DNA of 64,000 nucleotides from Stappia sp. WLB 29. Its GTDB lineage: Bacteria; Pseudomonadota; Alphaproteobacteria; Rhizobiales; Stappiaceae. The notes beneath the pieces were generated by a model, which worked only from the letters and a program-made list of their open reading frames with translations, searched no databases and had not been told where the DNA came from. A program made the position numbers and the translations under genes. This document shows, piece by piece, positions 52,272-61,016 of this stretch; the stretch's first letter is position 1; each line of letters starts with the position of its first letter. The stretch covers positions 62,001 through 126,000 of the forward strand of contig NZ_JALBGD010000011.1 in NCBI RefSeq assembly GCF_023507705.1, read 5' to 3'.

Positions 52272-53990
52272 TCAGTCCTTCCAGGGAATGGCGCCCGCCG
52301 GCACATGGCGGGCGAGCGCATTGACCGCCAGCATCACCAGCACGGTCGCCACCACCGTGACGCTCGACATGGCGGCGGCGAGCGTCGTGTAGCCGCCGTC
52401 CTCGTAGTTGAAGATCGTCGTGCCGATGGTCTCGTTGCCGCTCGACCACAGCAGGGCGGAGACCGTCACCTCGTTGTAGGAGGTGAGGAAGACGAGGATC
52501 GCGCCCGAGGCGGCGGCCGGCGCGACCAGCGGCGCGTGGACCCGCGCCAGACGGCGGAAGAAGCCGGCACCCGAAACCCGCGCCGCATCGTCGAGACTGG
52601 CATCCACCTGCATGTAGGCGGCCATTACCGAGTTCAGCCCGATGGCGAGGAACACCGCCACATAGGCCAGCAGGATGATCGCCATAGTGCCGTAGAGGCT
52701 GACGCCGAGCACCGGCAGCGGGCGCAGGAACATCAGGATGAAGGCGATGGACATGACGAGGCCCGGCACCGCATAGGCGACATCGGCCTGTGCCGCGACC
52801 AGTCCGGCGAGCCGCCGTGCCATGCCGCGGCGCATGGCCAGGAAATAGCCGAGCAGGATCGACAGACCCGCGATCAGCAGCGCGGCAAGCGCCGCCGCCA
52901 CCGTGGAATTGGCGAAGGCGCGCAGTGTCACCGCCTGCCGGAACAGGATCTCGGCGTAGTTTTCCAGCGTCAGGCTGCTGGCGGCCAGCGGCAGGCCGTA
53001 GGTGCGCATCATGGATGTGGCGAAGAGCGACAGCGCCGGCAGCAGCAGGGTGGCCGCCAGCAGCAGCCAGACGGTCGCCTCGACCGGTAGGCGGGCGCGG
53101 CCGAGATCGACGGCCAGCGGCTGTTGCGGCAGGCCGACGAGCGCGTTGCGCATGCGCCGCTGCAGCAGGACCTGGATGGCGACGAGGCCGAGGGTGACGA
53201 TGCCGAGCAGTATGGAGATGAGCGCCACGTCGCCGATCACCGAGGGGCCGTAGCCGGCGAGCCGGCGCCAGATCAGCACCGGCAGCGTGGTATAGCGGGC
53301 GGGAATGCCGATCAGCGCATTGATGCCGAAATTGCCGAGCGCGCTGACGAAGGCCAGGACGAAACCGGCCAATAGCGAGGGCGCAAGCAGCGGCAGGGTG
53401 ATACGCCACAGCAGGCGCGGCGCGCGGGCGCCGGAGACGCGGGCGGCATCGCTGAGTTCGCGCGGGAAGGCCCGCAGGCCCGCCCTCACCACCAGGAACA
53501 CGATGGGCATGTGCTGGAAGGAGAGCAGCGCCACGAGGCCGGTCAGCGAATAGACCGGATGCGGCGCGCCGGCGGCCGGAGCCAGTCCCAGCGCCTGCAG
53601 CACCGGGGATGCGGGCCCCAGCGCCTGGCTCCAGGCGATCGCCGTCACGTGCGGCGGGATCATCATCGGCAGCAGGATAAGGAAGACCAGCGGCGCCTTC
53701 GCCCGCACATTGGTGAGGCCGAGGGCCAGCGCCAGCACGGTGCCGAGCACGGTGGCAAGGCAGGCGGAGAGAAAGCTGCTTTCCAGCGAGTTCCACAGCG
53801 CCCGCTGCACGGATCGCGAGGCAAGCGTCTCGGCAAGGGGACCGAGCGTCAGCCCGCCGCCCTCCCCGGTCAGGCCGATGGCGAAGAGCAACGCCAGCGG
53901 CACGCCGCACAGCAGCGTGACCAGAAAGGCGACGGCGGCGAGGGAGAGCCCCTCGCCGCCGGCGATCGCGAAGGCGGACGGACTGCGCAA
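52272..53990 (-). CDS. ABC transporter permease, fused double domain (iron type)
   Basis: A 572-residue permease with about 12 TM helices and two binding-protein-dependent transport domains. EAA-like loops (ELSDAARVSGARAPRLLWRITLPLL and ASLDDAARVSGAGFFRRLARVHAPLV) contact the ATPase. This fused layout is usual for Fe3+ (FbpB/AfuB) and related importers. It lies 7 bp after the binding-protein gene. The frame opens with TTG 53990 with GAGG too close to be ideal, so the exact start is uncertain. Confidence 0.9.
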   Translation of the reverse strand: MRSPSAFAIAGGEGLSLAAVAFLVTLLCGVPLALLFAIGLTGEGGGLTLGPLAETLASRSVQRALWNSLESSFLSACLATVLGTVLALALGLTNVRAKAPLVFLILLPMMIPPHVTAIAWSQALGPASPVLQALGLAPAAGAPHPVYSLTGLVALLSFQHMPIVFLVVRAGLRAFPRELSDAARVSGARAPRLLWRITLPLLAPSLLAGFVLAFVSALGNFGINALIGIPARYTTLPVLIWRRLAGYGPSVIGDVALISILLGIVTLGLVAIQVLLQRRMRNALVGLPQQPLAVDLGRARLPVEATVWLLLAATLLLPALSLFATSMMRTYGLPLAASSLTLENYAEILFRQAVTLRAFANSTVAAALAALLIAGLSILLGYFLAMRRGMARRLAGLVAAQADVAYAVPGLVMSIAFILMFLRPLPVLGVSLYGTMAIILLAYVAVFLAIGLNSVMAAYMQVDASLDDAARVSGAGFFRRLARVHAPLVAPAAASGAILVFLTSYNEVTVSALLWSSGNETIGTTIFNYEDGGYTTLAAAMSSVTVVATVLVMLAVNALARHVPAGAIPWKD

Positions 53991-53997
53991 GCCTCGA

Positions 53998-54978
53998 TTA
54001 CCCGCCGAAGATCTCTTCGAACTTCATCTTGTTGGCGGCATCGCCCTCGAGCGCGGCGGCCGGATCGAAGTTCAGAAGCTTGATCTTGTCGCGGGCGGGG
54101 AAGCCCTCCGGCGCGGGAACGCCCGGATGCGCCGGCAGGTAGCCCTGCGAGGCGGCAAGGGCCTGGCCCTCCTCCGAGATCAGGAAATCGACGAAGGCCT
54201 TGGCGGCCTCGACATTCTTCGCGGTCTTGAGGATCGCGACCGGCTCGGTGACGGCAGAAACGCCCTCTTGCGGGAAGACGAAAGCGACCGGCGCGCCTTC
54301 GGCCGCGCCGCGGATCGCCATGAAGTCGACCAGGAAGCCGTAGAGCTTCTCGCCGCCGGCAACCGCCTTGTAGACGCCGCCGTTGCCGCCCTGAGCGAGC
54401 GCGCCCTGCTCTGCCAGCCCCTCGTAGAAGGCCCAGCCGAGATCCGGATGGCTGGTCACCGAGACCATATGGATGGTGGCGGCACCCGAGGTCAGCGGCG
54501 AGGGCATCGCGAAGCTGTCCTTGGCCTCCGGCTTCAACAGATCCTTGTAGGACGCGGGAACCATCGAGGCGCCGGTGTTGTAGACGATGCCGGTGGTGAT
54601 CAGCTTGGTGGAAAAGTAGGTGCGGTCCTTGTCCATGATCGCCGGATCATAGGCCGAGACGTCCGCGCCCTCGTGGGCGAGCAGGCGGCCCTCCTTCTTC
54701 AGGCTCTCCATGGTCACCGTGTCGGCGATCAGCAACAGGTCCGGCTGCGGATCGCCTGCGGCGAATTCGGCCTGCAGCTTGGCCATCACCTTGGACGTGC
54801 CGTCGCGGACCCACTCGATCTCGAGGCCCGGATGCTTCGCCTTGAAGGCATCGACCGTCTGCTGCGCATCGGCATTGGGCTGGGAGGTGTACAGCACCAG
54901 CTTGCCGGACAGGTCGGCGAAGGCCGGCGTTGCGAGCGAAACCGTCATGAGGGCTGCGAGCAGCTTGGTCTTGATCAT
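53998..54978 (-). CDS. ABC transporter substrate-binding protein (iron/2-AEP type)
   Basis: A 326-residue periplasmic binding protein with a signal peptide cleaved after ATPAFA. The mature start LSGKLVLYTSQPNADAQQTVDAFKAKHPGLEIEW and later GIVYNTGA and PQEGVSAVTEPVAILKTAKN match the cluster that binds ferric iron or 2-aminoethylphosphonate. No paired tyrosine motif proving iron binding can be fixed by eye. The permease follows at once; the likely ATPase lies 3 kb away on the other strand. Confidence 0.85.
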   Translation of the reverse strand: MIKTKLLAALMTVSLATPAFADLSGKLVLYTSQPNADAQQTVDAFKAKHPGLEIEWVRDGTSKVMAKLQAEFAAGDPQPDLLLIADTVTMESLKKEGRLLAHEGADVSAYDPAIMDKDRTYFSTKLITTGIVYNTGASMVPASYKDLLKPEAKDSFAMPSPLTSGAATIHMVSVTSHPDLGWAFYEGLAEQGALAQGGNGGVYKAVAGGEKLYGFLVDFMAIRGAAEGAPVAFVFPQEGVSAVTEPVAILKTAKNVEAAKAFVDFLISEEGQALAASQGYLPAHPGVPAPEGFPARDKIKLLNFDPAAALEGDAANKMKFEEIFGG

Positions 54979-55120
54979 GCGAAACCCCGTGAATGGCGTG
55001 TTGTCCCGTTCGTCGCGAGCGGGTGAACAGGGGCCATAGCAGGCGCATGTAACAGTTTCTTGTGCCCCGGCCCAGACACCGGGGAAGACGCCGGGGATTT
55101 TTTACAAGGCTGTCCGGCGG

Positions 55121-56392
55121 TCAGCCGGCGTCGCGGCGCGAGGAAACAATGGCGGGAGAGGACGGCGCAAGCGTGCGCCCGCCCTGCCCGTCGCGGCGCT
55201 CGGCATGGGACAGACCGCCATAGGGCGAGGCCAGGCCGGAAGCCCGGCTGCGGCCGACCGCCGGGCGCTGCGCCTCCTCGCGGGCCGCGGCCAACTGCGC
55301 GACGGTGGCGGCCGGGCCGGCATGCAGCCCCTCCATCACCATCATCGCCGCACGCGGGGTGACCCGGTCGTGCAGGGCAAGGAGACCGCGCAAATGCTCC
55401 AGCGCCGCGGTCTGGCCGAGCACCCGCACGAGAACCCGGCCGCTTTCGCTGTCGCCGGTGCCGAGCGCCCGCAGCGCCAGCACCAGGGCCTCGCCGCCGG
55501 GATCGTCGACGATGCGAGCCGCCGTCTCCGCCGGCAGGGCCAGCGCATGGGCGAGCCGAGCGGCAAAGACGGCGAGACCGCCGGACAGCGCCGCCTCGAC
55601 GAGTGCGGCCAGCACGGCAGGCTTGAAGGCAACGTTGAGCAGTTTCGGATCGCCTCGGCGGGCCAGTTCGGCAAGCGCGCGCGCTTCCGCCGCCGCGATC
55701 GCCTCCATGCGTCCCGTGCGGTCGAGGTCGAGGAACAGGGCGAAGAGCAGCGGCGCGGGCAGGGCATGGCGGCGGGAAAGGTCCGCGGCGAGCGCGCGCA
55801 GCATGTCCTCGCGCGCCGACAGGAGTTCCAGAACGCGCTCGCCGGGCGGGCAGTCGGGACGGGCCAGCAGCACCTTCAGCGTCGCCGCGTCGGCATGGCG
55901 CAGCAGCACGCCGGCAACGCTCTCCGGCATCTGCGAGCGCGCGGCGATGGCCCGATGGACGGCGGCATCGCCGCTGGCTGCACGCGAGATCAGGTCGGTT
56001 TCCGGCAAGGCTCCCTCGCCGGCAAGGGCCGCGGCGGCGATCTCGCTGTCGGGATCGGCAGCGAGCAGGCTGAGGCATTCCGACGGCGTCTCGGGCGCAG
56101 CGGCGAGCAGCTGCGCGATTGTCAGGCGGTGCTCGGCCGGCGTCTCCGGCAGCAACTGGCGGAACAGCTCGGCGAAGATGCGGCGCTCGGAGGTGTCGTG
56201 CCCCTGCCGGGCGACATAGAGTTCGGTGGCGGCCAGCAACAGTCCGGCCTTGCGGGCATCGCCCGGCTCCATCGGCAGGTCGAGCACGCCCTCCATCGCC
56301 CTGTGGTGCGGACGACGGCGGTCCTGCACGCTCTCCTCGGGGATAGCGCCAGGGGACAAAGTCTTGGCTGAAACGTCGAAAGAACTGGACAC
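55121..56392 (-). CDS. DUF2336 domain-containing protein (second copy)
   Basis: A 423-residue helical-repeat protein. Repeats of the type DLISRAASGDAAVHRAIAARSQMPESVAGVLLRHADAATLKVLLAR and ARALAELARRGDPKLLNVAF match DUF2336. The N-terminal 35 residues and C-terminal 40 are disordered. It lacks the CxxC motif seen in the paralogue at 17758-19179. It stands between the binding-protein gene and a divergent small gene. Function is unknown. Confidence 0.75.
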   Translation of the reverse strand: MSSSFDVSAKTLSPGAIPEESVQDRRRPHHRAMEGVLDLPMEPGDARKAGLLLAATELYVARQGHDTSERRIFAELFRQLLPETPAEHRLTIAQLLAAAPETPSECLSLLAADPDSEIAAAALAGEGALPETDLISRAASGDAAVHRAIAARSQMPESVAGVLLRHADAATLKVLLARPDCPPGERVLELLSAREDMLRALAADLSRRHALPAPLLFALFLDLDRTGRMEAIAAAEARALAELARRGDPKLLNVAFKPAVLAALVEAALSGGLAVFAARLAHALALPAETAARIVDDPGGEALVLALRALGTGDSESGRVLVRVLGQTAALEHLRGLLALHDRVTPRAAMMVMEGLHAGPAATVAQLAAAREEAQRPAVGRSRASGLASPYGGLSHAERRDGQGGRTLAPSSPAIVSSRRDAG

Positions 56393-56616
56393 GGGCCGGG
56401 ACTGCCTGCGCTACGCATTTACACGCGCCCCTCGCCATCGGCCCCTAACGCGGAGACCCTCATGGAGACGGACTGCGTAAAATTGCCAGAAAAGCGTTAG
56501 CGAGTTGTTAACCCTGACTCGTTCCTACTAACCTCACGGCAGTTGGTTTCGCGTGACCTGCCAGGGGTCTGGGACCGGAGCGCCACCGCGCACCGGGTTG
56601 GCTCATGGAGGATGCT

Positions 56617-56841
56617 ATGGGCACCGTGCTGAACTTCCACTGCGGCTATCGGCCTGGGCGCCTTTCCCGGCGAGCAATGCCGCGCGGCCGCCATGTCTCG
56701 GCCGAGATCGTCATCTTTCCCGGCGTCAGGGTCGAGCATCACGACGACGTGCAAGCGCTTGATCTCGGCGCGCGAATCGGGCGCAAACAGGATAGCCTTG
56801 CGCATCCGGGCCTGGACCGCGATCCCGGCAAGGCTCACTGA
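56617..56841 (+). CDS. Small conserved-type protein of unknown function
   Basis: A 74-residue frame starting MGTVLNFHCGYRPGR, with the core PRGRHVSAEIVIFPGVRVEHHD. Short proteins with such an AEI-(I/V)-FPGVR core occur in rhizobia, to my recollection. GGAGG is five bases before ATG 56617, which decides the start over 56605. The upstream region contains inverted CGAGT/ACTCG arms around TTAACC. Function is unknown. Confidence 0.6.
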   Translation: MGTVLNFHCGYRPGRLSRRAMPRGRHVSAEIVIFPGVRVEHHDDVQALDLGARIGRKQDSLAHPGLDRDPGKAH

Positions 56842-56896
56842 GCCGGACCGCCCGTCCCATCCGGGGCGCGGGGGGCGCGAGGGGAAAGAGCAAAGC

Positions 56897-57784
56897 GTGA
56901 CGATCCGCCGTCCGACAGTGCGCGCGGCCACGGCCGAACGGCCGGGGCTCGCGAGGCGCCAGAGCGCACCGCGCCCTGCCCTTTCGCATGCGCTGCTGCT
57001 TGCCTCGGCCTGCTTTGCCGCCGCGACGCTTGCCGCCTGCCAAAGGCCGACAGGCGATTTCGGCCGGCCTGCGCCGTCGGTCATCCACGACCGCCTGATG
57101 CCGCAGATGGGCTCGGAACTGGCTGTTGCGCGCGGCGAACCGATGTCGCGCTTCAACCTCACGGACGACGAGCGCGAACTGCGCGATCGCGGCTGGACGC
57201 TGATCCGCCCGCCGGCGAGCGAGGACTGGATCGAGGGCACGCGCACCGAGCTGATCCGCACGCGGATCCTGCCGGAAACCGCCAACAAGCTGGATCCGGA
57301 CCGCTACTATTCCTATCTGCGCTCGGACAAGTACCGCTCCAGCGAGGTGCGTTACGACAAGGTGGCCGCCGACGCGCGCGCGGATGCGGAACTCGTACCG
57401 CCCTTCTGCAAGGTGGCGACCCGGGTGATGGCCGCCGACGAGGAGCGGCTGCGCGCCCTCGGCCGGCGCGAGATCTCCACCAAGGAGGAACTGGCGGGCG
57501 CCCAGGCGCGGGTGTGGGAGAACCGCCGCTATATCGACTGGGCCGGCCAGGCGCTGCGCTACCGTCTCGTCTCCTACCGCAACGCCATCGACGCGCTGGA
57601 GATCGAGACCCCCTCGCACAACAAGGTGTGGGACGCCAATGTGGCCTGGAAGAAGCTCGCCGCCGAGGTGGTGCTGCTGGAAAAGGGCTGCGAGGCGATC
57701 AACCGCTATGGCCAGGAAGAGGACGCACGGCGCTCGCGCATCTATTCCAACTGGGGCACCGAGCGGCCGGCGCCCGTGAAGTGA
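56897..57784 (+). CDS. Putative lipoprotein of unknown function
   Basis: A 295-residue protein. Its N-terminus is long and arginine-rich, followed by a hydrophobic stretch and lipobox TLAACQ near residue 47. The mature part is charged and helical (FNLTDDERELRDRGWTLIRPP, DRYYSYLRSDKYRSSEVRYDKV, ENRRYIDWAGQALRYRLVSYR). The GTG 56897 start has only AGAG upstream; a later start nearer the signal peptide is possible. It is probably an envelope lipoprotein. No family is recognised. Confidence 0.7.
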   Translation: MTIRRPTVRAATAERPGLARRQSAPRPALSHALLLASACFAAATLAACQRPTGDFGRPAPSVIHDRLMPQMGSELAVARGEPMSRFNLTDDERELRDRGWTLIRPPASEDWIEGTRTELIRTRILPETANKLDPDRYYSYLRSDKYRSSEVRYDKVAADARADAELVPPFCKVATRVMAADEERLRALGRREISTKEELAGAQARVWENRRYIDWAGQALRYRLVSYRNAIDALEIETPSHNKVWDANVAWKKLAAEVVLLEKGCEAINRYGQEEDARRSRIYSNWGTERPAPVK

Positions 57785-57913
57785 GCCGGCGGGCAGCACG
57801 CTGTCACGCAATCCTCACACTGCCATGCGATGGGGCGCGCTTGCGGGCAGCCGCCCGCGCGGTTAAGCACATCGCACGCCGCCCTCCCGACCTCAGCACA
57901 GTACCGGAGCCCC

Positions 57914-58966
57914 ATGTCGGTTTCCCTTCGCGCGCTGACCAAGCGCTTCGGCCCGCAGACGGCCGTTTCCGACATCACGCTGGACGTGGAAGCGGGCAGC
58001 TTCTTCGCCATTCTCGGCCCCTCCGGGTGCGGCAAGTCCACCTTGCTGCGGCTGATCGCGGGTCTCGAGACGCCCGACGGGGGCGAAATCGCCATCGGCG
58101 GCGAGACGGTCGCCTCGCCGTCCCGGCATGTGCCGCCGGAGGCGCGCAATGTCGGCGTGGTGTTCCAGTCCTATGCGCTGTGGCCGCATATGAGCGTGCG
58201 CGACAACGTCGCCTTTCCGGTGGAGAGCGCCGGGCTTGCCGCAAGCGAGCGCAAGGCGCGGGTCGAGGCCAGCCTCGACAAGGTGGGGCTCTCGGCTTTC
58301 GCCGCGCGCAGACCTGCCTCGCTGTCGGGCGGCCAGCGCCAGCGCGTCGCCCTCGCCCGCTGTCTCGCGCAGCAGGCCGGCACCATCCTGATGGACGAGC
58401 CGCTGGCCAATCTCGATCCGCATCTGCGCCAGTCGATGGAAGAGGAACTGGCGCTGTTCCACCGCCAGACCGGAGCAACGACGCTCTACATCACCCACGA
58501 CCAGCGCGAGGCCATGGCACTCGCCGACCGTATCGCGATCCTGTGGGAAGGACGGCTGTTGCAGGCCGCCAGCCCTGAGACGGTCTATCTGCGCCCCACC
58601 AGCGAGCGGGTCGCCCGCTTCATCGGCCGCTCGGCCCTGACACGAGTGGCCGTGGAAGCGGCCGAAAACGGCATGGCGCAGGTCAAGGCGGGCAACCAGA
58701 CGCTTCAGGTACGGGCGCCCGACGATGCGCGCCCCGGAGCCGGTACGGTGATGCTGCGGCCGGAACACATCCAGACGGACGGAGGCGACGGCGCGCTGCG
58801 CGCAAAGGTGCTTCATGTCAGTTATCGCGGCGGGTTCTTCGAGGCGACGGCAGAGCTTCCGGGCTTCGATGAGCCGCTGGTGCTGCATCTCGCCCGCAGG
58901 GCCGGGCCGGGCGGCGAGGTTCCGGTGCGCTTCACCGGCGGATGGCTGCTGCCGCAGGACGATTGA
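57914..58966 (+). CDS. ABC transporter ATP-binding protein (PotA/FbpC type)
   Basis: A 350-residue importer ATPase. Walker A GPSGCGKST, Q-loop VVFQSYALWPHM, signature LSGGQRQR, Walker B TILMDEPLANLD and H-loop YITHDQ lie in residues 1-235. A C-terminal TOBE-type domain (about 270-345) is present. This is the FbpC/PotA subfamily that pairs with fused iron-type permeases, so it is the probable motor for the permease and binding protein at 52272-54978, although it is on the other strand with three genes between. Confidence 0.9.
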   Translation: MSVSLRALTKRFGPQTAVSDITLDVEAGSFFAILGPSGCGKSTLLRLIAGLETPDGGEIAIGGETVASPSRHVPPEARNVGVVFQSYALWPHMSVRDNVAFPVESAGLAASERKARVEASLDKVGLSAFAARRPASLSGGQRQRVALARCLAQQAGTILMDEPLANLDPHLRQSMEEELALFHRQTGATTLYITHDQREAMALADRIAILWEGRLLQAASPETVYLRPTSERVARFIGRSALTRVAVEAAENGMAQVKAGNQTLQVRAPDDARPGAGTVMLRPEHIQTDGGDGALRAKVLHVSYRGGFFEATAELPGFDEPLVLHLARRAGPGGEVPVRFTGGWLLPQDD

Positions 58967-58997
58967 GCGCACCCATCCTTCCCTGCAGAGAATGCCC

Positions 58998-59034
58998 AAA
59001 AGAAAGACCGCCGCGGATCGCTCCGCAGCGGTCT
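58998..59034 (-). terminator. Rho-independent terminator after mucR
   Basis: Arms 59005-59011 and 59028-59034 (AGACCGC / GCGGTCT), extended by an inner GCGGA/TCCGC pair, form a long hairpin followed on the minus strand by TTTCTTTT. It lies between the ABC ATPase gene and mucR, which converge. Confidence 0.8.
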
Positions 59035-59089
59035 CGAACTGTCGGCTTGCGCTTCGGGCCTGCCGCCGCGCCAAGCTGCCTGGCAGGGC

Positions 59090-59506
59090 TTACTTGCCGC
59101 GCTTGCGCTGCTGGCCGAGGCCCATCTTCTTCGCCAGTTCCGAACGGGCGGCCGCGTAGTTCGGCGCCACCATCGGATAGTCGGTCGGCAGGCCCCACTT
59201 CTCGCGGTACTCTTCCGGCGACATGTCGTAATGCGTGCGCAGGTGCCGCTTCAGCGACTTGAACTTCTTTCCGTCCTCAAGGCAGATGATGTAGTCGGGG
59301 GTGACCGACTTCTTCACCGGCACGGCCGGACGCAGCGGCTCCGGCTCCGGCTCGACGGTCGAACCGCTGGTGCGCTGAAGGGCGTTGTAGACCTCGTTGA
59401 TCAGACCGCCGAGGTCGGACGAGGCAACGGTGTTGTTGGACACATAGGCCGAGACGATGTCGGCGGTCAGGTCGATAAGATTGTCGTCGGCGACCGTATC
59501 AGTCAT
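59090..59506 (-). CDS. mucR: MucR/Ros-family zinc-finger transcriptional regulator
   Basis: A 138-residue regulator. The N-terminal part ([32 protein letters not shown]) drives oligomerisation. The zinc-binding part reads [38 protein letters not shown], a Ros-type finger with one Cys and spaced His residues. The tail is basic. MucR proteins silence AT-rich target DNA, including their own promoter. ATG 59506 gives the usual MTDT start; ATG 59518 is possible. The 339-bp region upstream is AT-rich and without genes. Confidence 0.95.
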   Translation of the reverse strand: MTDTVADDNLIDLTADIVSAYVSNNTVASSDLGGLINEVYNALQRTSGSTVEPEPEPLRPAVPVKKSVTPDYIICLEDGKKFKSLKRHLRTHYDMSPEEYREKWGLPTDYPMVAPNYAAARSELAKKMGLGQQRKRGK

Positions 59507-59802
59507 TATTTCACCCATCAGTTTATTCGGAACTTTGCGAAATAGACCGACAAAAATTACGACCAGACAAGCTCAGCGTACTGTTGGGATACTGACGCGA
59601 GACAATATCTGACCTCGATTCTGTCGACCGAAACCCATAGGTGTCGTATATATCGACAAAATGGCGATCACAAGAGAAATTTTTCAATGAAACCCATGTA
59701 GCTTGGCCTAAATGCCAATCGATTGCCAAGGCCGGTTTAGAATTCGCAAAAACAAGAAAAGCAGATCGCGAATAAAAAGGCGAAATCTGGGCAGTTGCCC
59801 TC
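59507..59802. promoter_or_regulatory. AT-rich upstream region of mucR
   Basis: The gap between mucR and mnhG is much richer in A+T than its surroundings, with several A/T tracts. It must contain the mucR promoter; AT-rich regions are typical MucR targets, so autoregulation is likely. I see no gene in it. A terminator for the mnh operon closes its right end. Confidence 0.5.
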
Positions 59803-59839
59803 TCAAAAACAGGCCCGCACCGGGAGAGCGGCGCGGGCC
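59803..59839 (-). terminator. Rho-independent terminator after mnhG
   Basis: On the minus strand GGCCCGC (59839-59833) pairs with GCGGGCC (59818-59812), followed by TGTTTTTGAG. It lies 7 bp after the last gene of the antiporter operon. Confidence 0.8.
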
Positions 59840-59845
59840 ATGACG

Positions 59846-60181
59846 TCAGCTCGCCTCGTCCGCCATTTCGTCGATATGGGTGTCCGCGCAGGGCTTGTAT
59901 CCGGCCTGATAGGCGGCCTTGGCCAGCAGATGCGCGGCAACGGGCGCCGTCAGCAGGAAGAACACGACACCGGCCAGAGCGCGGGTCAGCACGTCGACCT
60001 GGCCGGCATGGACGGCAAGGGCGATCAGCATCAGGCCGGAGCCCAGCGTGCCGGCCTTCGAACCGGCATGCATGCGCATGTAGACGTCCTTCAGCCGCAA
60101 CAGGCCGATGGTGGCGATCAGCGAGAAGATCGAACCGACCACCAGAACTATTCCGACGGCGATTTCGTAAATCGGGGTCAT
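59846..60181 (-). CDS. mnhG: Na+/H+ antiporter subunit G
   Basis: A 111-residue protein with three TM helices (about 3-25, 40-62, 66-90) and the family block LLRLKDVYMRMHAGSKAGTLGSGLMLIALA. It is an essential small subunit of the Mrp/Mnh/Pha complex that exchanges monovalent cations for protons. Its ATG overlaps the mnhF stop (ATGA). It is the last gene of the operon. Confidence 0.93.
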   Translation of the reverse strand: MTPIYEIAVGIVLVVGSIFSLIATIGLLRLKDVYMRMHAGSKAGTLGSGLMLIALAVHAGQVDVLTRALAGVVFFLLTAPVAAHLLAKAAYQAGYKPCADTHIDEMADEAS

Positions 60182-60543
60182 CGGCCCCCCTCCTCTTGCG
60201 CAGTACGCGCCTGGACTTCGCGGATCTCGTCGACGATGGTCGGATCCTTCGCAAGGCCCCGGTTGAGCACGAAGCGGGCGAAAGCCACGGTCGCCAGAAA
60301 GCCGACAAGGCCGAGCGCGATGGCGATGTCGACATAGAGATAGTAGTCGGTCTGCACCCCGATGGCGGCGATGAAGCCGATGCCGACGGCGACCAGCATG
60401 TCGAGCGCTACCACCCGGTCGGGCAGGGTCGGCCCCTTAACGATGCGCAGCACGATCAGCACGAAGGACACGGTCAGGATCGCCAGCGAGATGCTGACGC
60501 AAACGTCCAGGAACTCGGAAGAGAAATTGGCAAGCCCGCTCAT
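60178..60543 (-). CDS. mnhF: Na+/H+ antiporter subunit F
   Basis: A 121-residue protein with three TM helices and the family motif LRIVKGPTLPDRVVALDMLVAVGIGFIA. The C-terminal tail is charged and longer than in some homologues. It is coupled by ATGA overlaps to mnhE upstream and mnhG downstream. Confidence 0.93.
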   Translation of the reverse strand: MSGLANFSSEFLDVCVSISLAILTVSFVLIVLRIVKGPTLPDRVVALDMLVAVGIGFIAAIGVQTDYYLYVDIAIALGLVGFLATVAFARFVLNRGLAKDPTIVDEIREVQARTAQEEGGR

Positions 60544-61016
60544 CGGAAGGCCTCCAGAATCTGGCGTTCGAAGCCGTTCTTGATGTCGTCGATGGTCGCC
60601 TGCTTGTCCGGCACGTCGATGCAGTGAACATAGAGCGTGCTGCGGTCCTCCGACACGTCCACGGACAAGGTGCCGGGCGTCAGCGTGATCAGGTTGGCGA
60701 GCATGGTGATCTCGAAGTCCCTGTCCACGGTGAGCGGATAGGCGATGATGCCCGGCTTCAGGTCGATCTTCGGCCGCAGAACGATGGCTGCGACGCGCAA
60801 GGCGGACAGCACCAGTTCGTAGACGAAGGTCAAAGCCAGGACGAAGATCAGCCAGAACCGTCGCAGATAGCGGTCGGACCCCACCTGCTCGCGGATGATG
60901 TACAGCGCCAGCATGCCGAGCACGAAGCCGAAGAAGAGGTTGACCTCGGCGAAGCTACCGGTGACCGCGCCCCACGCGAGCGCCAGCAGGATATTGATAA
61001 GGAAAAGGCCGGTCAT
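60540..61016 (-). CDS. mnhE: Na+/H+ antiporter subunit E
   Basis: A 158-residue subunit. N-terminal TM helices are followed by a cytoplasmic domain with PGIIAYPLTVDRDFEITMLANLITLTPGTLSVDVSEDRSTLYVH, the diagnostic MnhE block. ATG 61016 overlaps the mnhD stop (ATGA). Confidence 0.93.
   Translation of the reverse strand: MTGLFLINILLALAWGAVTGSFAEVNLFFGFVLGMLALYIIREQVGSDRYLRRFWLIFVLALTFVYELVLSALRVAAIVLRPKIDLKPGIIAYPLTVDRDFEITMLANLITLTPGTLSVDVSEDRSTLYVHCIDVPDKQATIDDIKNGFERQILEAFR

Noticed and set aside
49892-52321. 809-residue minus-strand frame across the divJ to DUF1491 region
   Set aside because: It crosses four well-supported plus-strand genes and has no domain-like sequence.
55062-55115. 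Plus-strand terminator with six T downstream of CCCCGG/CCGGGG stems
   Set aside because: Both flanking genes are on the minus strand, so no plus-strand transcript is known to end here; kept out of the features.
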